DNA of 7,118 nt from Bacillota bacterium (GCA_023481335.1 JAMCWI010000174.1:1-7118); one strand, 5' to 3'. Shown: positions 1 through 6,862, numbered from the stretch's first letter. A program made the numbers and translations. Notes: a model not told the origin generated them from the sequence alone.

Positions 1-489
1 GTGTGCAGCGCTTTGATTTACTTTGAAATAAATGTTGTAGTCCAGGCCGTAGTTGGTCTTGATGCAGTTTTGCAAAAATAAATCGCATTCCCGCCCCTTC
101 AGCAGTTCCAAACTCACCTCGTCGGGCAGGTAAAGGGTCAGACTCCCTTCTTCGCACTGCCAGCGGGCATTGCTGATCCATCCCCGGGCCGCCGGAAACC
201 TGTGCATCAGCTCTGTCTTAAGAAATTCAACATCCGGCTGAAATGCGGCACTCTTGGACGGTTGATAATCAATTTCTAATAAAACCGGCCCCGGTGTTAG
301 GGCAGCCAGGGCCGACTTTAGTTTTATCAACTCTTCACCGGTTGGTTGTTGTTGTAGTCTTAGATGCAGCTTCCATTCTTTGCTGGCAACATTGACAACC
401 ACCCGCACCACCTGGGCCTGTTTAAAAATCTCCTGCAACTGGTTGTTGAATTTATGTTTATCCAGCACATCAAATAACGATACAGCCAA
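1..489 (-). CDS. polC: DNA polymerase III PolC-type, N-terminal part (partial, runs off left edge)
   Basis: This is the start of the Gram-positive replicative DNA polymerase PolC, which combines polymerase and 3'-5' proofreading exonuclease in one chain of about 1,400 residues. Only 163 codons are visible, open to the window edge. The fragment begins LAVSLFDVLDKHKF and continues through VRVVVNVASKEWKLHL, a segment around VLLEIDYQPSK, and the stretch WQCEEGSLTLYLPDEVSLELL, ending near NYGLDYNIYFKVNQ. This matches the N-terminal domains of PolC, which lie ahead of the OB-fold, PHP, exonuclease and polymerase modules; all of those lie outside the window. The start is TTG at 487-489: GGAGGG at 496-501 sits 6 nt upstream, the in-frame stop is at 562-564, and no ATG or GTG start fits better. 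The gene follows the glycosyltransferase after 112 nt. Being 3' of proS agrees with the proS-polC neighbourhood of Firmicutes. Identity rests on general resemblance and context, since no catalytic motif is included. Confidence 0.85.
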   Translation of the reverse strand, partial: MAVSLFDVLDKHKFNNQLQEIFKQAQVVRVVVNVASKEWKLHLRLQQQPTGEELIKLKSALAALTPGPVLLEIDYQPSKSAAFQPDVEFLKTELMHRFPAARGWISNARWQCEEGSLTLYLPDEVSLELLKGRECDLFLQNCIKTNYGLDYNIYFKVNQSAAH

Positions 490-495
490 GGAAAA

Positions 496-501
496 CCCTC
501 C
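496..501 (-). promoter_or_regulatory. Shine-Dalgarno sequence of polC (decides a TTG start)
   Basis: GGAGGG read on the minus strand lies 6 nt before the TTG at 487-489. No ATG is available in frame before the upstream stop at 562-564, so this site is the main argument for a TTG start. A rare start codon combined with a strong SD may help keep PolC levels low; that is inference. Confidence 0.7.
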
Positions 502-510
502 AAAGAATTT

Positions 511-540
511 TGCCCGGCACCAAGTCCCCGGTACCCGGCA
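511..540 (-). repeat. Imperfect inverted repeat, REP-like hairpin before polC
   Basis: On the minus strand TGCCGGGTACC (530-540) and GGTGCCGGGCA (511-521) face each other across an 8-nt loop. In RNA they pair at 10 of 11 positions, including one U-G wobble, with a single G-G mismatch. The hairpin ends 9 nt before the polC Shine-Dalgarno sequence. No U-run follows, so it is not a standard intrinsic terminator. The core, which reads as GGCACCAAGTCCCC on the plus strand, resembles from memory short repetitive palindromes scattered between genes in several Firmicutes genomes. Only one copy is present here, so repeat-family membership is unproven. Confidence 0.55.
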
Positions 541-601
541 GAACTTCGGTTGCCTGAATAATTATGTTTGGTATGTTCAAACCCCGGCCTGCCGTGTAGA
601 T

Positions 602-1777
602 TTACCCTTTAGACATAGAGCGCCGGGAACAGGTTGTGTATTTTTCAATCAACTCTTCCAGCACGGTAACCGCAGCGGCAGCCGACCGGGGCCGACCGAT
701 GGATCTGGCCGCTTCGGTCATCAGTTTTTGCAGGGAAGGTTTTTGTAAATAGTTTTTAACTTGTTGAATGAGATCCTTTTGGCCCCTTACCAACCGGGCG
801 GCACCCATGGTTTCCAGGAATTCGGCATTCCGTTCCTCCTGTCCGGGAATGGGATCGGTGATAAACATGGGCAGTCCGCTGGCCATGGCTTCCGAGGAAG
901 TAAGGCCTCCGGCCTTACCCACCATCAAGTCGCAGGCGGCCATCAAATCCTGTATATTGTTGACATAACCCAGCACCTGTATCCGGCCGGGCAAATCGGG
1001 CAGCATTTTAAGCAATTTAATTCTTAAGGCTTTGTTGCGCCCGCAAACCACTGCCATTTGACAGGGCAATGCCGCCGAAGCCAGCTCCTTGACGACTTCT
1101 CCCAAAGGCCCCATGCCCAGGCCCCCTCCCATAATAAGGATCGCCGGCAGTTTGGGGTCCAGGTTCCACTGCTTGCGCAGCACAACCCGGTCTTTGGGAA
1201 CGGCAAAGCCAGGGTCAATGGGTATGCCCGTGGCCCTTATCTTGCCCGGTGCGATTCCATGATTCCCGAAGGCCTTAACCAAAGCGTCTGCAGCCACCAA
1301 ATAGCAGTCCACATCATCAAATAACCAGAAGGGATGGACTGTAAAATCTGTGATGGCTGCCACAATGGGCACGTCGCATTTTCCCCCGGCACGCAAATGA
1401 GTTAGGATGCCCAGGGGAAAAGGATGGGTGCAGACAATGGCCTGGGGCTGCATCTGCTCAATTAACGAGATTAGTTTGGGGGCTGCCAGCCGGTTGATAA
1501 TCCGGTTAAATTCTTGCTTGGCAAAACCGGAAATGGGTTTTTCCTTTTCAGCCTGCCGGTAGAGATAACCGTAGATCACCGGAGACATCTTGATGATTTC
1601 CATATAGGTGCCCAGTACTACTTTTTCAATGAGGGGACTGGCATAGCGGAAGGTATCAAGTATAATCACCGCAGCCTGGGGATTCCGCCGCAGGATTTCT
1701 TGTTTAATGGCCGCCGCCGCCCTCATATGACCGTCTCCTGCGGAGACTGACAGTACCAGTACTTTATTTATCATCAT
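602..1777 (-). CDS. UgtP/MGDG-synthase-like processive lipid glycosyltransferase (GT28-type)
   Basis: This is a 391-residue glycosyltransferase likely to move a sugar from a UDP-sugar onto diacylglycerol (or a related lipid) at the cytoplasmic face of the membrane. The N-terminal half is of the MGDG-synthase type: VLVLSVSAGDGHMRAA at about 6-21 carries the SxGxGHxxAA signature, followed by CTHPFPLGIL (116-125) and TDFTVHPFW (143-151). The C-terminal half is a GT28/MurG-like donor-binding domain, with MGGGLGMGPLGE (216-227), VLGYVNNIQDLMAACDLMVGKAGGLTSSEAMASGLP (268-303; the donor loop is GGLTSSEA) and PGQEERNAEFL (311-321). No signal peptide or membrane helix is evident, as in peripheral UgtP. 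The start is the first of two tandem ATGs, with AGGAG at 1784-1788 placed 6 nt upstream. That SD overlaps the TAG stop of proS, which suggests coupling. Sugar donor and acceptor cannot be read from sequence, so glycolipid synthase for membrane glycolipids or a lipoteichoic-acid anchor is an inference. Confidence 0.88.
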   Translation of the reverse strand: MMINKVLVLSVSAGDGHMRAAAAIKQEILRRNPQAAVIILDTFRYASPLIEKVVLGTYMEIIKMSPVIYGYLYRQAEKEKPISGFAKQEFNRIINRLAAPKLISLIEQMQPQAIVCTHPFPLGILTHLRAGGKCDVPIVAAITDFTVHPFWLFDDVDCYLVAADALVKAFGNHGIAPGKIRATGIPIDPGFAVPKDRVVLRKQWNLDPKLPAILIMGGGLGMGPLGEVVKELASAALPCQMAVVCGRNKALRIKLLKMLPDLPGRIQVLGYVNNIQDLMAACDLMVGKAGGLTSSEAMASGLPMFITDPIPGQEERNAEFLETMGAARLVRGQKDLIQQVKNYLQKPSLQKLMTEAARSIGRPRSAAAAVTVLEELIEKYTTCSRRSMSKG

Positions 1778-1786
1778 CGTTTACTC

Positions 1787-3496
1787 CTACAGGGTTGGTA
1801 AAATTTCTTGTACCTTCGCCACTGCTTCGGATAGGGGAATTAAATCGGTTTGGCCGGACCGGCGCCGGCGGATTTCCACCAGGCCTTCCTCCACAGCCTT
1901 ATTGCCCACCACAATTCTCAGGGGATAACCGATTAAATCGGCATCTTTAAATTTTACACCGGGCCGCTCGGCACGATCATCCAGAACGCTTTCCACCCCT
2001 AACCGGTTTAACTCCCGGTACAGGGTTTCCGCCAAATTCAATTGCTTTTCATCCTTGGGGGCCACCGGGATTACCACTGCATGATAGGGGGCAATATTGG
2101 CGGGCCAGATAATGCCGTCCTGGTCATGGTTTTGTTCAATGGCTGCAGCCATGGTGCGGGAGACACCGATGCCATAGCAACCCATAACAATGGGTTTTTC
2201 CTTGCCGTTTTCATCCAGGAAGCCGGCCCCCAGTGTTTTGCTGTATTTGGTTCCTAATTTAAAAATTTGCCCCACCTCAATCCCCCGGGCCTCCTGCAGC
2301 CGGGCACCGCATTTGGGGCAGGGTTCCCCGGCCTTCACAATGCGGATATCCTCTACCATTGCCGGTTTGAAGTCCCGGTTGGGACTCACGTTCTTTAGGT
2401 GTGCATCCTGTTTGTTGGCCCCGGCAACAGCATTGGTGAGAGCCATAACCTCCGGGTCCGCCACAATGCGAATGTTTTTTAAACCCACAGGACCTACGTA
2501 CCCGGCGGGCGCGCCGGTAGCCTGCCGGACGGCTGCTTCATCGGCCAGATCAAGGTTTATGGCCTTTAGGGCGTTCAGCAATTTAATTTCGTTGACATCC
2601 CGATCACCGCGTACCAACGCCGCCACAACTTCCTTATCGGTTTTATAGAGCATGGTTTTAATGACATGAAAGGGCTCAATACCCAAAAATGCGGCCACTT
2701 CCTCGGCGGATTTTTTGCCGGGGGTGCTTGCTTCCTGCAGCTCCAGAAGTTGGCTGCCGGGGTCGAGACCTGCTGCAGGCTGGGTGGTGGCTTTTTCTGC
2801 GTTGGCTGCGTAATCGCAAACAGAACAATAGAGAACAGCCGCTTCGCCGGATTCCGCCAGCACCATGAACTCATGGGTGGTGCTGCCGCCTATAGCACCG
2901 GAATCTGCCTCCACCGGACGGAACTGTAAGCCGCAGCGAGTAAATACATTGGTGTAAGCCTCGTGCATTTTTTGATAGCTGACATCCAAGGCCGCCTCAT
3001 CCCTATCAAAGGAATAGAGATCCTTCATGATGAATTCCCTGCCCCGCATAAGACCAAACCTGGGACGACGCTCATCCCGGTATTTATTGGTGATATGATA
3101 CAGCAGCAAAGGTAATTGTTTGTAGGAACGAACTTCATTCCCTACGGTAATTGTAATAACCTCTTCATGGGTTGGCGCCAGGCAAAAATCCCGGTCATGC
3201 CTGTCCTTAAGGCGGAACAATTCCGGGCCGTAAACATGCCAGCGCCCGGATGCCAGCCATAACTCAGCCGGTTGAATAATGGGCATTAACATTTCCTGGC
3301 CTCCCTGCCTGTCCATCTCTTCCCGGACGATTTGCATAATTTTCTTCAGTACCCGGTGGGCCAGGGGTAAATATGTATAAACGCCCGAAGCGGTTTTACG
3401 GATAAAACCGGCCCGCAGTAAAAGTTTATGGCTGACGATTTCGGCTTCCGCCGGTACCTCTCGCAAAGTAGGTATTAGCATTTGGCTCGCGCGCAT
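1787..3496 (-). CDS. proS: Prolyl-tRNA synthetase, bacterial type with INS editing domain
   Basis: This class II aminoacyl-tRNA synthetase joins proline to tRNA-Pro in the cytoplasm. Its 569 residues match the usual bacterial-type length of about 570. Class II motif 1 lies around 29-50 (AGFIRKTASGVYTYLPLAHR). Motif 2 is around 107-160, with APTHEEV, the YRDERRPRFGLMRGREF segment and MKDLYSFD. Motif 3 is GCYGIGVSRTMAA at 439-451. An insertion domain of the YbaK/INS kind, which hydrolyses mischarged Ala-tRNA-Pro, spans roughly 230-385. It includes EEVAAFLGIEPFHVIKTMLY, where K280 probably corresponds to the editing lysine of E. coli (K279). The anticodon-binding domain covers about 465-569. Two CxxC pairs, at 224-227 and 393-396, lie on either side of the INS domain. 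The ATG at 3496 has AGGAGG 8 nt upstream (3505-3510). The gene lies 96 nt after ispG; its TAG stop is followed in frame by GAG TAA, a second stop, and overlaps the next gene's SD. Confidence 0.97.
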   Translation of the reverse strand: MRASQMLIPTLREVPAEAEIVSHKLLLRAGFIRKTASGVYTYLPLAHRVLKKIMQIVREEMDRQGGQEMLMPIIQPAELWLASGRWHVYGPELFRLKDRHDRDFCLAPTHEEVITITVGNEVRSYKQLPLLLYHITNKYRDERRPRFGLMRGREFIMKDLYSFDRDEAALDVSYQKMHEAYTNVFTRCGLQFRPVEADSGAIGGSTTHEFMVLAESGEAAVLYCSVCDYAANAEKATTQPAAGLDPGSQLLELQEASTPGKKSAEEVAAFLGIEPFHVIKTMLYKTDKEVVAALVRGDRDVNEIKLLNALKAINLDLADEAAVRQATGAPAGYVGPVGLKNIRIVADPEVMALTNAVAGANKQDAHLKNVSPNRDFKPAMVEDIRIVKAGEPCPKCGARLQEARGIEVGQIFKLGTKYSKTLGAGFLDENGKEKPIVMGCYGIGVSRTMAAAIEQNHDQDGIIWPANIAPYHAVVIPVAPKDEKQLNLAETLYRELNRLGVESVLDDRAERPGVKFKDADLIGYPLRIVVGNKAVEEGLVEIRRRRSGQTDLIPLSEAVAKVQEILPTL

Positions 3497-3592
3497 TGAT
3501 TGATCCTCCTGGTATGCTATTGGCTATTGGCATTATACTGGATACTTTACCGTAATTATAGACCTGTTTTTACAGATTTATATGATTTGGGC
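3497..3592 (-). promoter_or_regulatory. AT-rich ispG-proS spacer with possible weak promoter
   Basis: This 96-nt spacer is much richer in A and T than the genes around it. On the minus strand it contains two exact TATAAT hexamers, at 3555-3560 and 3532-3537, separated by 17 nt, so the first occupies the -35 position of the second. No TTGACA-like -35 element stands at a good distance from either, which keeps this speculative. A short CTGT-AAAA-ACAG dyad lies upstream. The 3' part holds the tandem repeat at 3516-3531 and the proS SD. A promoter here would give proS, the glycosyltransferase and polC some independence from the upstream isoprenoid genes. Confidence 0.3.
3516..3531. repeat. Tandem 7-bp direct repeat before proS
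   Basis: GCTATTG occurs twice in succession followed by GC on the plus strand (GCTATTGGCTATTGGC). It lies just upstream of the proS ribosome binding site, between that site and the promoter-proximal TATAAT box. It may be simple slippage or a small binding site; nothing in the sequence decides. Confidence 0.5.
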
Positions 3593-4642
3593 CTATAGTT
3601 TTTGTATTTCTTTCATCAGTTCCTCTAATAAATCTTCCTCCGGGACTTGGCGGATGATTTCGCCATGGCGGAAAATTAAGCCGACACCTTTGCCTCCGGC
3701 GATGCCCACATCGGCCTCCCGGGCCTCGCCGGGGCCGTTGACGGCGCATCCCATTACCGCCACCTTGATGGGCTTGTCCACGGCGGCTAATTTCTCTTCC
3801 ACCTGCTCGGCAATCCTGATCAAGTTAATCTGCGTTCTGCCGCAGGTGGGGCAGGAGATCAGTTCCACCCCGCGCCTTCGCAAACCCAGTGCCTTAAGAA
3901 TTTCCCAGGCCACGTGGACTTCGTGTTTGGGGTGGCCCGTCAGGGAAACCCGAATGGTGTCGCCGATGCCTTGGGCCAGCAGCGCACCGATGCCCACAGC
4001 GGATTTAATGGTGCCGCTTTTAACCGTACCGGCTTCGGTGACCCCGATATGCATGGGGTAATCCACCCTGGCCGACAGCTTACGGCATGCCTCCAGCATC
4101 AAAGGTATATGGGAAGCCTTCAGAGAGACTTTTATTTCCCGGTAATTCAGTTCTTCCAGCAGCCGAATGTGGTTTAAAGCGCTTTCCACCATGGCATCGG
4201 CCGTAACCCCGCCATACTTTTTTAATAATTCCTTTTCCAGGGAACCGGCGTTAACGCCGATGCGTATGGGAACGCTGCGTTCGCGGGCGGCGGCCACAAC
4301 TTCCTGCACTTTGGCTTTGCCCCCGATATTGCCGGGATTGATCCTTAATCCGTCTACACCTGCCTGCAAGGCAGCCAGGGCCAAACGAAAATCAAAATGA
4401 ATATCTGCGATAAGGGGAAGGGTGATTCCCTCTTTGATGGCAGGCAATGCCGCCGCAGCTTGCTGGTCCGGCACCGCCACCCGGATCACTTCACAGCCCA
4501 CCTGGGCCAGCTCGTTAATCTGGTGGATGGTGGCCAAAGCATCCCGGGTATCGGTGTTGGTCATGGATTGCACCACAACGGGAGCACCCCCGCCAATCTT
4601 CACGGCACCCATCATCACTGGGCGAGTTTTTTTCATCTCCAT
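3593..4642 (-). CDS. ispG: 4-hydroxy-3-methylbut-2-enyl-diphosphate synthase (IspG/GcpE)
   Basis: IspG reductively converts 2-C-methyl-D-erythritol 2,4-cyclodiphosphate to HMBPP, the penultimate MEP-pathway step, using a [4Fe-4S] cluster and ferredoxin or flavodoxin electrons. Counting from the chosen ATG there are 349 residues, close to the usual 350-370 for the short bacterial form. The N-terminal TIM-barrel half shows VQSMTNTDTRD near 24-34, ADIHFDFRLAL and GLRINPGNIG. The C-terminal ferrosulfur domain shows ISCPTCGRTQINL, with cysteines at about 264 and 267, and MGCAVNGPGEA, with the third cysteine at about 299 and the fourth cluster ligand Glu at about 306. Several starts are possible: TTG 4657, ATG 4645, ATG 4642 and ATG 4636. 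GGAGG at 4648-4652 lies 5 nt before ATG 4642, is too close to ATG 4645 (2 nt), and lies downstream of the TTG, so 4642 is preferred. It follows rseP by 11 nt and is probably translationally coupled. Confidence 0.95.
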   Translation of the reverse strand: MEMKKTRPVMMGAVKIGGGAPVVVQSMTNTDTRDALATIHQINELAQVGCEVIRVAVPDQQAAAALPAIKEGITLPLIADIHFDFRLALAALQAGVDGLRINPGNIGGKAKVQEVVAAARERSVPIRIGVNAGSLEKELLKKYGGVTADAMVESALNHIRLLEELNYREIKVSLKASHIPLMLEACRKLSARVDYPMHIGVTEAGTVKSGTIKSAVGIGALLAQGIGDTIRVSLTGHPKHEVHVAWEILKALGLRRRGVELISCPTCGRTQINLIRIAEQVEEKLAAVDKPIKVAVMGCAVNGPGEAREADVGIAGGKGVGLIFRHGEIIRQVPEEDLLEELMKEIQKL

Positions 4643-4647
4643 CATAT

Positions 4648-4652
4648 CCTCC
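4648..4652 (-). promoter_or_regulatory. Shine-Dalgarno sequence deciding the ispG start
   Basis: GGAGG on the minus strand lies directly after the rseP stop (TGA, 4654-4656; overlapping by no more than the adjacent C). It sits 2 nt before ATG 4645, 5 nt before ATG 4642 and 11 nt before ATG 4636. The 5-nt spacing supports 4642 and argues against the long TTG-started frame. Confidence 0.75.
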
Positions 4653-4653
4653 G

Positions 4654-5691
4654 TCAACGGTTGTCGAACACCAGGGAAACAATATCGTTATAAGTGATGA
4701 CCACCATCAGGAGCAGCAATAAACCAAAGCCCACCAGGTGGATGAAGCTTTCCTTGGAGGGTTCCACCGGCCTGCCGGCGACCTTTTCCCAGAGCAGGAA
4801 CAACACCCGGCTGCCATCCAGGGCTGGGATTGGCAGCATATTGAACAACCCAAGGTTGATGCTTAAGAAGGCGGCCAGCTGCATCACGTTAAAAATACCA
4901 AACTCCGCAGCTTTGCCGATTTCACTGACAACCCTAACCGGGCCGCCCAAGTCCATGGGGGCCTGCTGGGTAAACATTTGTCCGAGGAAAGAAAGGATTA
5001 AGCCGGAAATCTGGACCGTAAAAGCAGTCCCTTTGGCCAGTGCCGAGAGGGGGTCTTCTTTTTTCATGGTGGGACGGATGCCCATTTTATACTGGCCGGT
5101 CTCGTCCTTCACTGTGGCAACCTTTAGGTTAAGCTCCTGGGTATCCCTGAGGATTTTAATCTGTAAAGGCTGCCCCGGGTTTTTATTGGTTTCCGCAACC
5201 AGTTGTTCCCAGTTTTCCACCGGGTTGTTATTGATGGCTGTGATCACATCCCCCGCTTGCAGGCCGGCCCTTTGGGCAGGAGAATTTTGAAGGACTTCCC
5301 CAATCCTGGTGGATGCGGGATCGGGCACTCCCTGCAGCATTAAGATAAAGGCAAAGAGCACCGCCGCCAGGGCAAAGTTCATCAAAGGGCCGGCGATTAT
5401 CACCGCCGCCCTTTGCATGGCGGTTTTATGATTGAAGGTTTTCTCAACGGGGATCAGCTTATCTTCTTCTTCGTTGGGGTCCATGCCCGCCATGCGGACA
5501 AAACCGCCCAGCGGCAACAGGCGAAGGTTATACCGGGTATCGCCGCGGTGAATACCGAAAACCTTAGGCCCAAATCCCAGTGAAAATTCGTGTACCATAA
5601 TGCCAACCCTTTTCGCGACCAGGAAATGGCCTAATTCATGAAAGAAAATGAGTAAACCAAAAACAACCACCGAAGCGACAAATGTTTGCAT
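4654..5691 (-). CDS. rseP: RseP/RasP site-2 intramembrane zinc metalloprotease
   Basis: This S2P-family protease cuts transmembrane segments within the membrane. In Bacillus the homologue RasP processes anti-sigma factors such as RsiW and clears signal-peptide remnants. The 345-residue protein starts with a membrane helix carrying the zinc motif HELGH at 18-22. It then shows SLGFGPK (37-43), GGFVRM (62-67) and a second hydrophobic segment with GPLMNFALAAVLF (101-113). One PDZ domain follows at about 125-195 (IGEVLQNSPAQRAGLQAGDVITAINN). The C-terminal membrane part has NMLPIPALDGSRV (284-296), in which D292 should be the third zinc ligand, and a last helix at about 318-334. A single PDZ domain and this length fit the Gram-positive form; E. 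coli RseP has two. The ATG at 5691 has GAGGTG at 5697-5702, which overlaps the dxr stop by one base and is spaced 5 nt from the start. Lying between dxr and ispG is a conserved bacterial arrangement. The substrate here is unknown. Confidence 0.95.
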   Translation of the reverse strand: MQTFVASVVVFGLLIFFHELGHFLVAKRVGIMVHEFSLGFGPKVFGIHRGDTRYNLRLLPLGGFVRMAGMDPNEEEDKLIPVEKTFNHKTAMQRAAVIIAGPLMNFALAAVLFAFILMLQGVPDPASTRIGEVLQNSPAQRAGLQAGDVITAINNNPVENWEQLVAETNKNPGQPLQIKILRDTQELNLKVATVKDETGQYKMGIRPTMKKEDPLSALAKGTAFTVQISGLILSFLGQMFTQQAPMDLGGPVRVVSEIGKAAEFGIFNVMQLAAFLSINLGLFNMLPIPALDGSRVLFLLWEKVAGRPVEPSKESFIHLVGFGLLLLLMVVITYNDIVSLVFDNR

Positions 5692-5701
5692 CTCTTCACC
5701 T

Positions 5702-6862
5702 CTAATAGTTCCTTATGATTTTAGCAGCTTCTGCTCTAGCCCAGCCATCAATTTCAATGATCTCTTCCAGACCGGAGGGTGTTATCCCTTTGTGTTGATT
5801 TAGGGTTCTTTCTACAACTTGAGGAATATCTAAAAATTTGATTTGGCCTGCCAGGAAAGCGTAAACAGCCACTTCATTGGCAGCATTTAACACCGCAGGC
5901 ACTGTCCCCCCCTGTCTGCCCGCCTGATAGGCCAGGGCCAGGGACGGAAACCGTTTGGTATCCGGTTCTTCAAAGGTTAAACCCTTTAAATCGGTTACCT
6001 TTAAACGAGGCAGTTGATTAAACCAGCGGGCCGGATAACTAAGGGCATATTGGATGGGAATTCGCATATCCGGCATTCCCAGGTGAGCCAAAACAGAGCC
6101 GTCGCCGTACTCCACCATGGAATGAATAATGCTCTGGGGATGGATAACCACATCAATATGGTCGAAATCAATGTCAAACAACCACTTGGCTTCGATAACC
6201 TCTAATCCTTTGTTCATTAAGGTAGCGGAATCGATGGTAATCTTTTGACCCATGGACCAATTGGGATGTTTTAAAGCCATTTGGGGTGTCACTTGTGATA
6301 AATCTTCCGGATGATATTGGCGAAAAGGGCCGCCGGAGGCGGTTAACAGAAGCCTCCGGACCGATTGTCCGGCCTCTCCTTGCAAACACTGCCAAATGGC
6401 GGAGTGTTCACTGTCCACCGGCAGGATTTTTACTTCATTTTGTGCTGCCAGCTTCGTCACGTAATCCCCTGCTGCCACCAGGGTTTCCTTATTAGCCAGG
6501 GCAATTTGTTTTTTGGCCTTGATGGCCGCACAGGTGGGGATTAAGCCAATGGCCCCGCTTAAAGCAGTCACCACCGTAGAAGCCTCCGGGCAGGTGGCAA
6601 CCGCCAGCAAACCGTTTAACCCGTGGTGGATTTCCGGCCGCCATCCCTCACCGGCTAATTGTTCCTGCAGCCATCGGGCATCTTCCTCCAGTTCCAAGGA
6701 CACCACCAGAGGCTGGTACTGCCTGCATTGCTGCAGAAAAGCCTGGCGGTTGCGACCTGCCGACAGGGCCACCAATTTAAGTTCATTGGGAAATAAGTCT
6801 GCAACCTCCAAGGTTTGTCTGCCAATGGAGCCTGTGCTCCCTAAAATTGCTATTTGCTTCAT
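5702..6862 (-). CDS. dxr: 1-deoxy-D-xylulose 5-phosphate reductoisomerase
   Basis: Dxr (IspC) rearranges and reduces DXP to 2-C-methyl-D-erythritol 4-phosphate with NADPH and a divalent metal, the committed step of the MEP isoprenoid pathway and the target of fosmidomycin. Its 386 residues match the family. The Rossmann motif GSTGSIG is at 8-14 and LANKE at 122-126. LPVDSEHSA carries metal ligands D150 and E152 (the same numbers as in E. coli), and the third ligand is E221 in TLMNKGLEVIEA. TASGGPFR (174-181), HPNWSMGQKITIDSA (199-213) and NAANEVAV (326-333) are substrate and helix signatures. The ATG at 6862 is preferred, because GAGGTG (6870-6875) lies 7 nt upstream. The frame is open further to a TTG at 6877, but that codon lies ahead of the SD and would add MRCHG before the conserved MKQIAILG start. 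The gene begins 18 nt after the AI-2E-family gene and ends 10 nt before rseP. Confidence 0.97.
   Translation of the reverse strand: MKQIAILGSTGSIGRQTLEVADLFPNELKLVALSAGRNRQAFLQQCRQYQPLVVSLELEEDARWLQEQLAGEGWRPEIHHGLNGLLAVATCPEASTVVTALSGAIGLIPTCAAIKAKKQIALANKETLVAAGDYVTKLAAQNEVKILPVDSEHSAIWQCLQGEAGQSVRRLLLTASGGPFRQYHPEDLSQVTPQMALKHPNWSMGQKITIDSATLMNKGLEVIEAKWLFDIDFDHIDVVIHPQSIIHSMVEYGDGSVLAHLGMPDMRIPIQYALSYPARWFNQLPRLKVTDLKGLTFEEPDTKRFPSLALAYQAGRQGGTVPAVLNAANEVAVYAFLAGQIKFLDIPQVVERTLNQHKGITPSGLEEIIEIDGWARAEAAKIIRNY

Noticed and set aside
562..590. GTTTG-CAAAC dyad followed by an AT-rich run as terminator or promoter before polC
   Set aside because: A 5-bp stem is too weak for a terminator, and no -35/-10 pair with acceptable spacing could be found nearby.
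380..748. 122-codon plus-strand frame across the polC-glycosyltransferase gap
   Set aside because: It overlaps the starts and ends of two convincing minus-strand genes, its product looks like random composition, and no ribosome binding site supports it.
2190..2648. 152-codon plus-strand frame opposite proS
   Set aside because: It is a shadow of the proS editing and catalytic regions, with no family resemblance.
3569..3580. CTGT-AAAA-ACAG dyad as a terminator after ispG
   Set aside because: The stem is only 4 bp and AT-rich with no U-run after it, so it would not stop transcription on its own.
3497..3592. T-box leader for proS
   Set aside because: T-box leaders regulate many Firmicutes synthetase genes, but 96 nt is too short and no T-box core or specifier stem is visible.
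3582..4061. 159-codon open frame on the plus strand opposite ispG
   Set aside because: It lies antisense to the conserved iron-sulfur domain of ispG, is serine/proline-rich and low in information, and has no clear SD.
4694..5290. 198-codon open frame on the plus strand opposite rseP
   Set aside because: It is fully antisense to a well-supported rseP with intact zinc motifs, its translation has no recognisable domain, and composition explains the open frame.
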